Assembly: GCF_000346465.2 (NCBI RefSeq)
Contig: NC_034015.1
Coordinates: forward strand, 16,537,507 to 16,601,506
Direction of reading: 5' to 3'
Source: Prunus persica
Taxonomy: Eukaryota; Streptophyta; Magnoliopsida; Rosales; Rosaceae
DNA: 64,000 nt
Every line of letters begins with the position of its first letter. The stretch's first letter is position 1. Position numbers and translations under genes: made by a program. The notes under the pieces were generated by a model. It was not told the DNA's origin and ran no database searches. It was given only the letters and a program-made list of their open reading frames with translations. Positions 36,172 to 47,969 of this stretch are shown one piece after another.

Positions 36172-38780
36172 TTTGATTGAAGGCAGAATATGATTATATT
36201 TCCCGTGACATAATGTAAAAACCGTGAACTGAATCGATCAAGTCCGGTCCAGTTCCATTTTTAGTCAAAAGCTGACTTTTTTTTATAGTCAATACCCTTT
36301 CTTTGACTCTCACCAGCTTGTTTTTTTTTAATAGTACAAGCGATAATTTAAAGACTACAAAGGAAGAGAGTTTCTCACACACACACAATCAAGATGTTGG
36401 GGATTCAAACTTGAGATCTCTTTTCTTCAAATCAATGCCCCTTTTTATTATGCTAGACCCCGTTAGTTCTCCAACTATATTAAAATTGTGTAAATTGTGA
36501 GGATGTATTAAAATTTAAAAATAGTACAGTATTTGGTTGGTTAATAAAGTGGACGATGAAAGGACAACGACTGAGATGCACACATGATCACAAGACACAG
36601 TAATTCATGTTTGGTAGGGTTGACACAAGCCAAACGTGAACGCTAGTTCAACTTTAAATTGAGTGGTTCCAAATAAAACCAAGTCTGCTGAGATATTCAA
36701 ATGATACGAGAATCTAAGCCTACCCCAGGGACCCACTTAGATTCAGAATCTTGATAACGTGGCTTTCCTTTTTCTTTGACACCTTGAATGTATGATATTT
36801 ATACCTTACAACATAGTTAACGCACGGCAACGGCACTGATTAGAACATAATATTTAATTTATCACAAATATATATTATCGTTCGTTAATTGAACACGAGA
36901 CCTCTAACAAAATAAAATTAACTACTATTAAATCAAAAGTTAGTTGATTCGGATTGTAACTTTGAATATGAAAAAAGGTAATAGATGCTGTTGAATTTGT
37001 GCGGTCACGTTCACATAATTTGGACCATTCCTCTTTGTTCTTGTTGCTCTTTAGTGGTCGAAGGAGGGCTACGTTTTACTTACCAAACTTCATCGTTCTT
37101 CTCATTCAAAGAAAAAGTAAATAGGGTAGAAAAGAAAAGAGTTGAGTGAAAGCCAAGGAAAATAAAATAGTATTGATGTTTCAAAGCAACCAAGGAAGAA
37201 GAACAAGCCAATAAGACTGATTCCCACTTGACAACGTGCTCATTTTGGCGTCTACCCCAAGCCAAAAGTCTCAACCTTGACCCCCCGCCGAAGTGCCAAC
37301 CGCCTCCAAACACGCGGCCCCATTCAAATAAGTGAAATAGCAACAACAAACGACGTCGTCCCTGCCATGTGGAACACAATTAACACATGAAGGATCTCAA
37401 ATGCTTTGGGCTTTTTCGTCATATATTACACACAAGAAATCTTGTAGGGGACTGTGTCACGGCCACCACGACATTTATGGTATGTTTATTAATCCTAATT
37501 GAATTAGAAGGAATTGAATTGAAGAGGAGTTAGATTGAGGAGATTAGATTCCGAATTCCTATTGAAATTGTTTACCAAATCATATAATTGGGGTAAGAGC
37601 GGTCTTAATTCCTTCAAAATCAAGAATTCAATTCCTTAAAAACAACAATCGTATCCCTTTTTTCTTTCTTCAATCTAAAATGTGATTCAAAATAAAAATC
37701 AACACGTGTTCTAAGGGGCTAGTTTTAATTTAATCTAATTTTGAATTTTGCATATATAAGCTAAGTGAGTTGGCCAGAACAGTAAGACCGCTTCTCTCGT
37801 CTTAAATGCGAGTTTACCTCTTCCTAAATTAGATTAATTTATTTCCAACCAAAAAAAGAATTTTAAAATAGTTTTACACCGTGGTTTGTTTGTTTGTACT
37901 ATAAAAAATCTTTAAATTTTGAATTAAATAAATAATATAAGAAGCAAAATCTTGGGGGACACTTCGACGTTCGTAGCCTCCAAGAATAGGAAAGAGGTGT
38001 TTGAAATATTTGCGGGGACCGTGTGTGAGCGAGACCAAATAGCGAAGCAGCACAGAGAAAAAGAGGCGGTCGTTGCGATAGAGTCTCTTTAGAGATTCAG
38101 ACAAAAACAAATATTTACCCAAAAAAAAAACAGGAAACCTGGAGAGGCTCATCATCTTGGTGATGGAAGAAGGGCGGTGATGACTGGCGAACCCCAAAAT
38201 ATCAGAGCCCATAAATACCTAGAAACTCGATAATGGTGCTTTGCAATTGCAATTGCATCACCCTCTTCTCTCTCATCCCTCCCTCCCTTCCTCTCACCTG
38301 AACCGCTTTCCCCTCACTCTCTCCTCCTTCCTCGGCTCCACTGGTACGCCTTTGTTCTATTTTCGATCTTCGTTTTCTGTTCTTGTTTCTAGTTTTCCTG
38401 TTTGAATCTTGTTTGCTTTATTTTTTTGAACTTTTGTTCGTGTTTGATTGCTGAGAATCGGCGCTTCCACGAAAATGGGAGGCTTTTCTGATTTTTCTCA
38501 GGAACCAAACATAGCTTTACGCTCTTCCAGATTCGGTTTATATGTTTTTTTTTTTTTGTGTGTGGTTATTTTTATGTTTTGATCGACCGACCACCTACTT
38601 CTTCCGGATATATAAAAAAAGAAGGAAAAAAAATATGTGCTTTAGGTTTTTACTAGCTTCCTAGCAATTAAAGGAATTAGAGATGTTTGGTTTTGGGATG
38701 TTCAATTGATTTGGTAATAACAGCTAGGGTTTTATTTTTGTTGTTGTTGATTTGGATGTTTGATGATGATTGTGATGCAG
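36172..38780. other. Spacer plus leader of the tail-anchored protein gene
   Basis: Contains a SINE-like element (36320-36475), AT-rich filler, and a stretch at 37480-37650 rich in AATTGAATT-type words that looks like a decayed MITE without definable ends. The leader of the next gene starts around 38220; a 5' untranslated exon ends at 38343 with a GT donor, and the leader intron ends at 38780, four bases before the start codon. No other gene seen. Confidence 0.5.
36320..36475 (-). mobile_element. SINE-like element, copy 1
   Basis: Read on the minus strand, it has a pol III B-box-like CAAGTTTGAATCCCC followed by an AT-rich body and a 3' tail with ATTATCGCTTGTAC and a run of A. The same B-box and ATCGCTTGTA tail occur in the element at 56745-56865. 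The A box is weak here. Boundaries are approximate. Confidence 0.45.
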
Positions 38781-38784
38781 AGCC

Positions 38785-41700
38785 ATGCCGACTTTCACTG
38801 TCGTAGCTTTAGATAGGTTATTAGAACCTGGAACTTCTTCCAAATCCGTTGACATGTCTTCTCTTCCGAATTCCAAGCCTATTTCAAATTCAATGCCGGT
38901 TCCTGAGTCCAAGCTGGAGAGAAGGAACAGTACCTCAGTTGTGGAGAACAGGCTTCATCGACCTCCAATAAAGCCAGCCCTCTATGCTACTCCTGAGGCC
39001 ACCCCACTCCCTGATTCGCCTACTTCCTTCCCTCCCTCGCCTTACATCATCAACCACAAGCGCCGAGGCCCTCGCCTTCTCAAGAGTTATTCCGAGCAGG
39101 ATGTGTCCATACACCAGAAGGCTGGAAATGAAGAGAAACTCAATGGGGATGTTAACAATGCAGAGGCCAAGTTGTCGAGTTCAACTGTGGATGATTCGGC
39201 TACTTTTACTTTTCCCAAGCCTGTTGAAGTGCAACATTCGAATGGCTTTCATCATTTTGAAAGCAGCAATGGGAAGCTTGGGACAAGTAATGGGAAACTT
39301 AGAAGCAGTAATGTGGAACTGGGTAGCAGTAGTGAGCGTGAAGATAGCTTCCATGAGTCGAAAAAGAGAAGCAGTAACGTGGAACTAAGTAAAGATTCGG
39401 ATAGGGATGATGATTTGTGGAAGCAACCTGCGATGACTCCAGAAAGAGATAGTGACCGCGAAGATTTCTTTGATCCAAAAGACTCCATGAGTGTCTCAAG
39501 TTACACAGATGGAGAGGTAAATGCTGGGGCAGAGCGTTCTGCGCAGACCAGTACACCCATGGGGGAGTTCTATGATGCTTGGGAAGGTATGTAACTTTAA
39601 TTTTTTTGGTAAAATTTATTTCCTTCCATTTGTTTGTATGTTTTAACTATCTTGATTATGTTATGTCCCTATATCCGAGAATTACTGCACATCATGATTG
39701 AAGATTGGAACTTACTGGTTTTGCCATTGGTTGGTGTCTTAAGTACATAGAATTTGGTGCATTTTTCTTTGCCCCTCTCTCTGTATATATGTAGGTTTGT
39801 GCAATTGTTGGTATCATATCGTTTTCAGCTCTTATGTCAATTTGGATTTGTGTTGAGAGCGTCAACTGTAACTCTACCTATTTAATTAATCATGTTAGAT
39901 GACTTGACTCATTTGTTAACTGTCTTGTTTTGGTTGACATACATATTTCATGAATTAGAAACTCAAGATTGGGATCCTTTCACCTTAAACCAAACTCAAT
40001 ACTTGTCATACAGTAAAAACGACCCTATCCAAATAAAAGAAAAAGTTGAAAATCAAGGGCAAGAAAATATAGTTCTAAAACAACTCATACAATACCAAGA
40101 AAATGAAAGAAATAATAAAATAATAAAATAATAAAATAAAAAAAAATAAAAAAAGAAGATAAAACGTTTTCTTCAAACAATACTAGTTAAGATTTCATGT
40201 CAAAATAGGAATTTCGTGTTCAGAATTAATCTAGTGCATTTGGAATTCAAATATGTTGTGTTATTTTCGGATTCATTAGCTAACTCTAACTTGTCCTACC
40301 CAAAAAAGATAGTAAATCGGAACTTGTTAATTTTGTATTGGGTTCAAGTTGTGTTACTGTGTCATGTTGAAAGTTAATTTTTCGTGTTTTGCTGAAAAAT
40401 GACACCCCTATCTTTTTGTGGCCTATAAATGTTACATTATCTGTGAGATTGGCACTAAGTCTCTAATTATGATTAAAGGCACGAACATGCTGTTTCCCAT
40501 TGAAATATCAGAGTGTGAAATTTCGAAATGGCATAGAAGGGAAATTAAAGTATAGCATTCTGTGCATGTGTTCTGTATGTGTGATATCCTATGCATTATA
40601 AGTCCACCTAGTTTCTCCTGTTCTGAAGTTTGGTTAAAAATTACAGAAGGATTTCCCAAATTTGTAGATTTTATTCTTCAGTTTTCGGTAATCCACCTTG
40701 CTCTACATGCGCACTATTGGTGATTATTTTTACAGTAAAGCTTACTTTTACTGTTACTTTGTATAGAACTTTCATCTGAGAGTGGGCATGGGCAGCAGCT
40801 TTCCGTTTCTGATGTTGAAGCTGAATTACATGAAATGAGATTGAGTCTTTTGATGGAAATAGAGAAGCGGAAGCAAGCAGAAGAATCCTTGAATAACTTG
40901 CGAAACCAGTGGCAGAGGATTAGGCAACATTTATCTCTTGTAGGATTAACACTCCCTGCAGATCCCACTGCTGCAGCAGGGCATGAGGAACCAGGTTCTG
41001 ATCCTGCAGAAGAGTTGTGCCAACAAGTTCACCTTGCTAGGTTTGTATCAAATTCTATTGGAAGGGGCATAATAAGGGCTGAGATGGAGATGGAGATGGA
41101 AGCTCAGATTGAGTCAAAGAACTTTGAGATTGCTCGGTTGGTGGACAAACTCCGTAATTATGAGGCTATGAATCAGGAAATGGTTCAGAGGAATCAGGAT
41201 GTTCTCGGTGAGATTTTTATACTTTATGCAGTTGTTTATTTCTTGATTCCTAAGGCTTTAGTTCCCTTTTATTGACGACATTATGTTGTTAAATCATAAT
41301 CCTTCAGAAGTTCCGCTTCAGTTGAACTCTGTAATTTTCCCCATGCTTAACCTCTAACTCTCTGTAGGTTTGAACGTATTATTTCATTAGTTAGTGGGTT
41401 CAAAGTAACAGGACAGCCCATTCCTTGACAAAATGCAACTTCTCTATGGACTTAATATTAACAGTTTTCTCTGTGTGGCCAAATATTGACTACCATGCAC
41501 CTGTGCATCCATACCCTACTCAATGTGCATCAGTGCAAGTTCTCTGTTTCCAACTGTAGTTTAGGTCCTGTTGGATAAGCCTCCCATTATTATCTCATGT
41601 ATGTTTTTCTGTTTGTTTTTATGTAGAGCTGGCACGGCGTGACAGGGAGAGAAGGGAAAGAAGACAGAGGTGGGTCTGGGGCTCGATTGCTGCTGCCTTA

Positions 41701-41802
41701 ACTCTTGGTACTGCAGCCTTGGCATACTCTTATATCCCGTCTGGTAGGGGATCGCCAAACTACGATTCTGATGTTCCTGAGAGTCATAATGCAGGCAAAT
41801 GA
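38785..41802 (+). CDS. Tail-anchored coiled-coil protein of unknown function
   Basis: Three coding exons: 38785-39586, 40767-41207 and 41627-41802, giving 1,419 nt or 472 residues in consistent phase. Residues 1-270 are Ser-rich and disordered, with a proline cluster (ATPLPDSPTSFPPSP) followed by a basic HKRRGPRLLKSYSE. Residues about 275-430 contain heptad-like coiled coil (VEAELHEMRLSLLMEIEKRK, EMEMEMEAQIESKNFEIARL). A basic stretch (RRDRERRERRQRW) then precedes a single hydrophobic segment (GSIAAALTLGTAALAYSY) near residue 450 and a short polar tail. That is the layout of a C-tail-anchored membrane protein facing the cytosol. I do not recognise a named family, and no enzymatic motif is visible. 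The first intron, 1.18 kb, is long and AT-rich. A leader intron (38344-38780) is likely. Confidence 0.85.
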
Positions 41803-42860
41803 TAATCACCTTATTAGCAACCTGACCCTATGCCATATAACAAAAGGAGAGAATAAAAGGTCTTTTATACGCCACACCCTTTGTGGATAACATTCTCTTG
41901 CTCTTTTACCAGTTAAGAGTTTCATTTGATCTGAGGATGTACAGTTCTACAAAAATAATTCAAGTTTTGCCCGTCACTGGCATTTGGGAAGGTTTATAGA
42001 TCATGAATAGGATCAGTCCTTGTTTAAAGTCTACATTTTGGCTTCAGGATGTCTTGAAGCGTTTATACGCTGTTTATGCGCACGTAATTTGCTGCCATTT
42101 AAGTTTTGCTCTGATTTACTTATTTTTGTTAAGTGTAAGGTATTTTGAAAATTCATAACAGGCTAACAGGAACATACAGGTATCAGTTTCTTGGTGCCTT
42201 AGTCACTAGAAATGTGCCTTTTCATAGTGCTCCACAGCCCTATCTAAATTCCAACTTACGGGAAAATGCCATTATATCATGCAGTTTCACTTGCCCGTTT
42301 CGTATTGGGCTATATGTTTCTGCAGTTTTCCAGTTAAACCGATGATGGTTTCCAATTGTTTATCAATTCTTTCTTGTAACAAAATAATGCAAGTGTTTCC
42401 AAATATCAAAACAAAAACTTAATTACACTTTCAAGTATGCAATAGCTGCAAATAAAAGTAGTCCAGTCTATGAGTGTCGTTAATTTGCCCCATCTTTTTA
42501 AGTGTTTGATATATCAAGATGGTTTTCGAAGAGCCTTTTTGCGGTTCGTAGGTTTTAGCCTAACCTTGAAAGGTATGTTATAATCACCAAAAATATATGC
42601 ATTTCTGAGTTTAATACGAAGATTGTCTGCATGAGAGATGGATTAACCACATATTTAGTGTGATAATCAAATATTATTATATAAATGAACGACAAGTTTA
42701 TGGTCTAGGGTACAGTCAAGTAACGAGGTCAATGAGTCAAAGGCAATAAAGAAAAACTAGAAGAAAAAAAAAAAGGGTCAAACGACGTCGCAACAAGTTT
42801 ATCCAGTAGTGGAAGATAAAACAGAGTGGAAGAGTTATCAGGGACACTGGAGCTCCGACA
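41803..42860. other. Spacer, no gene seen
   Basis: 3' untranslated region of the tail-anchored protein gene on the left; promoter and leader of the ERA gene on the right. No recognisable repeat or RNA gene. Confidence 0.45.
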
Positions 42861-45860
42861 ATGGAGCTAGCTCTACACATGTCCGCTTCTTTTTGCAGAG
42901 AGAACTCTCTAACCCATTACTGCCACTCCAAATTCCTAACAACCCAAGATTACCAAAAGACTCTTTTTCCTCATTTTACCAGAAAATCCCAATTGCAGCA
43001 GCCTAAGAATCGAATAAAGAGGACTTCGAAACTTGTGGTTTCAGCCACAAAACAACGGCTTTGGATTAGCGAACAACAGCAAGGCCAAGAAGAAGAAGAA
43101 GAAGAAGCAGAAGAAGAAGAGGAAGATGAAGAAGAAGAAGAGTACGCTTATTCGGAGGACGAGTCATCATTGTTGTCTCTGAGTGAGAAGCCTGACAGGA
43201 GCATGGCTATGCTCGATGAATATGAGATAGAGGAGCTTGACTATGCCATCGACCCTAACCATAGAAGTGGTAAAAGGCTCTTCTGGGCTCTCTTTAATTT
43301 TGTTTTTGAAGGGCTATGTCCTTGTTTCGTAGTTGTGAATTTCATTGAGTCAAATGCAGGGTATGTGGCTGTTCTGGGAAAGCCAAATGTGGGGAAAAGT
43401 ACTCTTTCAAATCAAATGGTTGGTCAGAAGTTGTCCATAGTTACTGATAAACCTCAAACTACAAGGCATCGAATTCTTGGTATATGTTCTGGCACAGACT
43501 ATCAGGTTTGGTTTATTTTATTTTATTTTTGGTTGAAATTTTAGCTGGTAGTATTATTTGTTTTGTTTCAGTTGCATTTTGTATATGTTATTGACTTCTT
43601 ATGGAAAAACTGTGAGAAATGTATAGAAGGAAACATAGAGGAAATGGTCTATGGTAAAGTTTCTGAGGTTCGCACGTGTGGTTTCCCGAGCAGTGTTTTT
43701 GCTTCTGTATTCATATTTTTATGTTCAAGATTTAAATTTGTGAAGAATAGTTTATGGTCCTGGGTTTTAGTTATCTCGTTTGATTTAGAGCCGACTAGTC
43801 AAATCTTCTTTTGGACACAAGTAATACCTTCTTGATGCTTTCTGAAGTTGTGGTGATATCTTTGACATAATGATTTGTTTGCAGATGATACTTTATGACA
43901 CACCGGGTGTTATCGAGAAGAAAATGCACAAGTTGGATTCTATGATGATGAAAAATGTTCGCAGTGCTGTCATAAATGCAGATTGTGTACTTGTTCTTGT
44001 TGATGCATGTAAAGTGCCTGAAAAAGTATGCTTCTTCATTTGTAGGATTGTATATGAAACTTATTCCTCTTGTCCTTAGATAATTTTCTCATTTCTAGAT
44101 CGATGAAGTGTTGGAAGAAGGTGTTGGTAACCAGGCAGATAGGTTGCCGCCCACTTTGCTGGTGATGAATAAGAAGGATTTGATTAAACCTGGTGAAATT
44201 GCAAAGAAACTAGAGGTCAGTATATGTTTATTTATAAATTATATCTATGTAGGCATTTATAATTGCACATTTAATTCTGGATCTTGTTGTTTCAGCTACT
44301 TTTAAAAGCCTAAGTAAGAATCACATTTTTGCAGTGGTATGAGAAATTTACAAACGTTGATGAGGTCATACCTGTGAGTGCTAAACATGGGCAGGGAGTG
44401 GAAGATGTCAAGCACTGGATTTTATCAAAACTTCCTTTTGGGCCAGCATATTATCCAAAGGTGCTTCAAATTTCATGTTTTAGGTTCATGGTTCCTTTTG
44501 AAACTAAAGTCTTGGATGGTGTTCCTGTTTTATGGTCGCCAATGTCTTATTCTTGCCTTATCCCAACCATTAGGAGTCAGGTGCAGAAATTGCATGAAGG
44601 TTATGAATGTCTTAAGACCATTTCTACAATACATCGCTTACATAAAATTAAACAAGAGCAAGTTGCTTCAATTGTAAAGTTTCTGGCTTTGATTTTATAA
44701 TGCTTTACGTCCTAAAGAAGAAAGCTACATTGGTGTTAAACTTTGAAAATTAGTTCCTTTGAAGCATGATCAAATATCCCTCTTCCATATTCACTATGTT
44801 TGAAATTAATATTTCTTAAGAATATCCAAAAGTGTTATTTTCATGTTTGGAAATACTTATCTTTGGTCTCTTTCTCTATGAGTTCTCAGGACATTGTCAG
44901 TGAGCACCCAGAAAGATTCTTTGTATCTGAAATTGTTCGAGAAAAGATCTTTATGCAATACCGTAAAGAGATTCCTTATGTGTGTCAGGTATGCGGTTGA
45001 GAAGCTCAAAAGATTTGGCTTGTGAGGAAGAGTACCCCCATCACTAGAGGGAAAAAGAAAAAGGATTATAATAATTCTAGTTTCTCTGCTCTTTTTTCTA
45101 TTAAATTTCCAGGTGAATGTCGTGAGCTACAAAACTAGGCCAACGGCGAAAGATTTTATACAAGTGGAAATTGTCGTTGAAAAGAACTCGCAGAAGATCA
45201 TTGTTATTGGCAAAGTAAGTAGTTAACCCTTGTAGTATTTTGTTGGCTTGTTTAAACAATTATGAATTAATATGCTGGAAGACGAAATTTTCAAATGTGT
45301 TGTGCTCATGCTTGCAAAAAGACATGCAAACTGTACTGACATTACCTATTTTTATTTTCTTGATAAAAGATTTAATATGGTGCATATGTGATATGTTTGC
45401 ACAAAGACGTATCACACGAAGTTATAGAGCTTTTACAGTCCATCACTGTAGGAAGTGAGAGATCGATCACTGATTTTGTATCCTGAATTATTGTAGGAGG
45501 GGAGAGCTCTGAAGCTACTTGCAACAGCTGCACGGCTTGACATAGAAAATTTTTTACAGAAAAAAGTTTTTCTGGAGGTGCCAAGCTATACCATGACAAT
45601 CTTTGGGAATCTTTCTGCATAAACTATGTTAAATTTCGTTTAATTGGGCTTTGTCCTGCACTCTATGCATTCTGTCATTATGGCTTGTTCGGCTGCTGCA
45701 TTATCTTCACACACTTTTACTGGCTTTTGTGCCCTATATAGAAAATTTATAAAATAACTCATGCTTTGAACAGGTTGAAGTGAAGGTTAAAGAGAACTGG
45801 CGGCAAGATGAAGTGCTTTTGAAGAATTATGGCTATGGAGGTCAAATTCAAGCATTATGA
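42861..45860 (+). CDS. ERA: ERA-like GTPase, plastid ribosome biogenesis
   Basis: Nine exons: 42861-43269, 43360-43505, 43885-44025, 44099-44215, 44335-44460, 44890-44988, 45113-45214, 45497-45577 and 45774-45860, giving 1,308 nt or 435 residues. An approximately 60-residue basic Ser/Thr-rich N-terminus fits a plastid transit peptide. A strongly acidic run of Glu (about residues 75-95) follows. The GTPase domain is complete: G1 GKPNVGKST (Lys149), G2 [10 protein letters not shown]3 DTPG, G4 NKKD, G5 SAK. The C-terminus is a KH RNA-binding domain with the GxxG loop (GKEG) and [16 protein letters not shown], ending [13 protein letters not shown] binds 16S rRNA and assists small-subunit maturation. 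The sequence and neighbours match plastid At5g66470 rather than the mitochondrial paralogue. Confidence 0.95.
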
Positions 45861-46415
45861 TGTCGGCCAGTGGAGAACACAAGTGAGGATTGCCGTATCA
45901 TTTGAGTTCCATGATTGTATGTCATCTCTGAAGTGGCTTTTATGTTGTTGATTAGCATATATGCCTCCCCATTTCTTTTTGTTAGCTGGAGTGGGTGTAG
46001 TTGTAATCTCACTGGGAAGATAGTTTCAAGCATTCCTGTAAGCATGGCATGGCATTTTCCCAAGGCCAAGATTTTGTTACGTATTAGCCCCGCCGCCCCC
46101 CGCCCCCCCACCAAAAAAAAAGGTTTTGTTATTTGAACTCTGTCTCTCTGTCTCTCTGTCTCTCTGTCTCTCTCTCAAGGAGCTTTGGGCCTTGAGTAAT
46201 TCTATGGATTTATGATGCGAGTGGGAGAGCCCAGTGGCAAGTTTCAGCCCATCAGAAAACTTAAAGCCCAGTTCTAGAATCTGATCTTGTTCAGCCCAGG
46301 CTTTGTGAAGCTTACCTTGTTAGTATTGTGCTTACTGCAATGTGCAAAAACCCACAGAGTGGCCCAGTACATGTAAAAAAACTAGCCTATAATAAGAGAA
46401 ACACTTGCGTGAAAT

Positions 46416-46522
46416 GGGAATAACATTGTTTTTTTATTCTCGATCAATAACGTTATGATATGTTATAATTTTTTCACGTGGCATAACATTATTGACTGGA
46501 ATAGAAAATTAATGTTATTTCC
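46416..46522. mobile_element. Fold-back MITE, copy A
   Basis: About 107 bp forming a long imperfect hairpin. The left arm (GGGAATAACATTG...TCAATAACGTTATG) pairs with the right arm read backwards (GGAAATAACATTA...TCAATAATGTTATG). The loop holds TTATAATTTTTTCACGTG. Two relatives at 59496-59611 and about 62617-62722 share the arms and the loop. No coding capacity. Confidence 0.8.
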
Positions 46523-47646
46523 GTTGCAACCAAATTTTTTTTTTCTTCTATATTAAGGATACCACTGTAGTATTATTCGGACCCAATCACTTATAATCAT
46601 GTATTTTAACCTTCTGACATAACAAATGCAAGATAGGCTTAAGTCCATTCATATAAATTCTTCTCCAGAACATGGGATGCTTCAGATGGTTGCATGATGA
46701 CAGGCCTCATCACTTTCAGTGCATGGCCAGCCATGGCTTTGGCATGCCACATGTCACGACCATGTCAAGATCCGCAGATGACGCCAATTCAATGTCGGTC
46801 AGAAGATAAAGAGTAAATGCTGAGTGAAAAGACGTACCAAAATAGAAAGAAAAAAAAAGTGGCATCCCAGAAACATAAAAAAGAGAGAGCAGGACCATGT
46901 AAAAGGGAATTAGATGCTTCTCTTCTCCTCACATGGACTGAAAATGCAACATCAACAATGTTAATGCGTATGGTGGGATTAGATAGACACATTAAAAGTT
47001 AAAAAATGGAAAATTGAAGAAGGAATTAGTACCCCAACAGCCAAAACTACCATTTTTGTTCTGTTCTATGCAATTGATGATGTAGGGCTCACGGGGTTTA
47101 CAAGATCATGGCCACTCATCAGAGGATCGGAAATTTAGCCATGGGCAAAATGTTAAACGGAAAGGGAAACAAGCTTTAGTGCTTTTCATTCTTTTCCAGC
47201 ATTAGAATTTGATCCCACAAATCTGGTACATAAAAAAAGATTGAAATTTGCAACACAACTACTATGAAACAAGTAATGTAGAGGATGAGCTTGTTAGGTA
47301 AAATTAACCTAAAGGAGAAGGTGGGAACATCATTGCTCTGTTAAACTAATTTGAGTACTTTCTCTTTCTTTTCCAAGAAACCCCACATGTTGGGCATGCA
47401 GTTTCATGGTCATAAAAAGGTGATAACTTGGTTTCTCGTTAATTATGACAGGGCACTATAATGGCATAGTACATCAAGGGGTCTAGTAAATAAGTTTTCA
47501 GGATCACACCATGATCTTGGAGCTAGGAACAGGTAGCTGAGGGAATTGAGTAGTACCAAAATTTAAATGGTTTGTGCCCCGCAATGTTGCATTAAAGCTA
47601 AGGCTTGTGTATAGGAGTAAAACTTCCATGTAACATGTTTTATACT

Positions 47647-47649
<3 letters not shown>

Positions 47650-47681
<32 letters not shown>
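47650..47681. repeat. (TA)n microsatellite
   Basis: About 15 uninterrupted TA units, some 290 bp upstream of the mannanase start codon; likely length-variable. Confidence 0.9.
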
Positions 47682-47683
<2 letters not shown>

Positions 47684-47969
47684 ACGTGATGAAAGAGACA
47701 GAGAAATAAGTACGTGAAACGTGAGATAGGCAAGTGTTTTTGCTGTGCATAGAGTAAATTTGGGTCAAGAAATTTACCATGAGGGCACAGGTAGTTTCAT
47801 TTTCAGGGATTGTTCAGCTCAAAGGGGCACCAATTTTGGCAGTTTCTCTCTTGTGTCGGCTACTGTTTTATTTTTCTTTATTTATTTGTAGTTGTAAGAA
47901 GACAATTCTCATCTTCAGGCTTTATCCAACTTCCTTTAGCTAAAGATTCAGTGCTCCACATTAAGATAG

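Larger units (their letters stand above)
45861..47969. other. Spacer between ERA and mannanase genes
   Basis: Holds the ERA 3' region, a C-rich run next to poly-A at 46090-46122, an imperfect (TCTCTCTG)n microsatellite at 46140-46176, a fold-back MITE (46416-46522) and a long (TA)n at about 47650-47681, roughly 300 bp upstream of the mannanase start codon. No gene seen. Confidence 0.55.
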
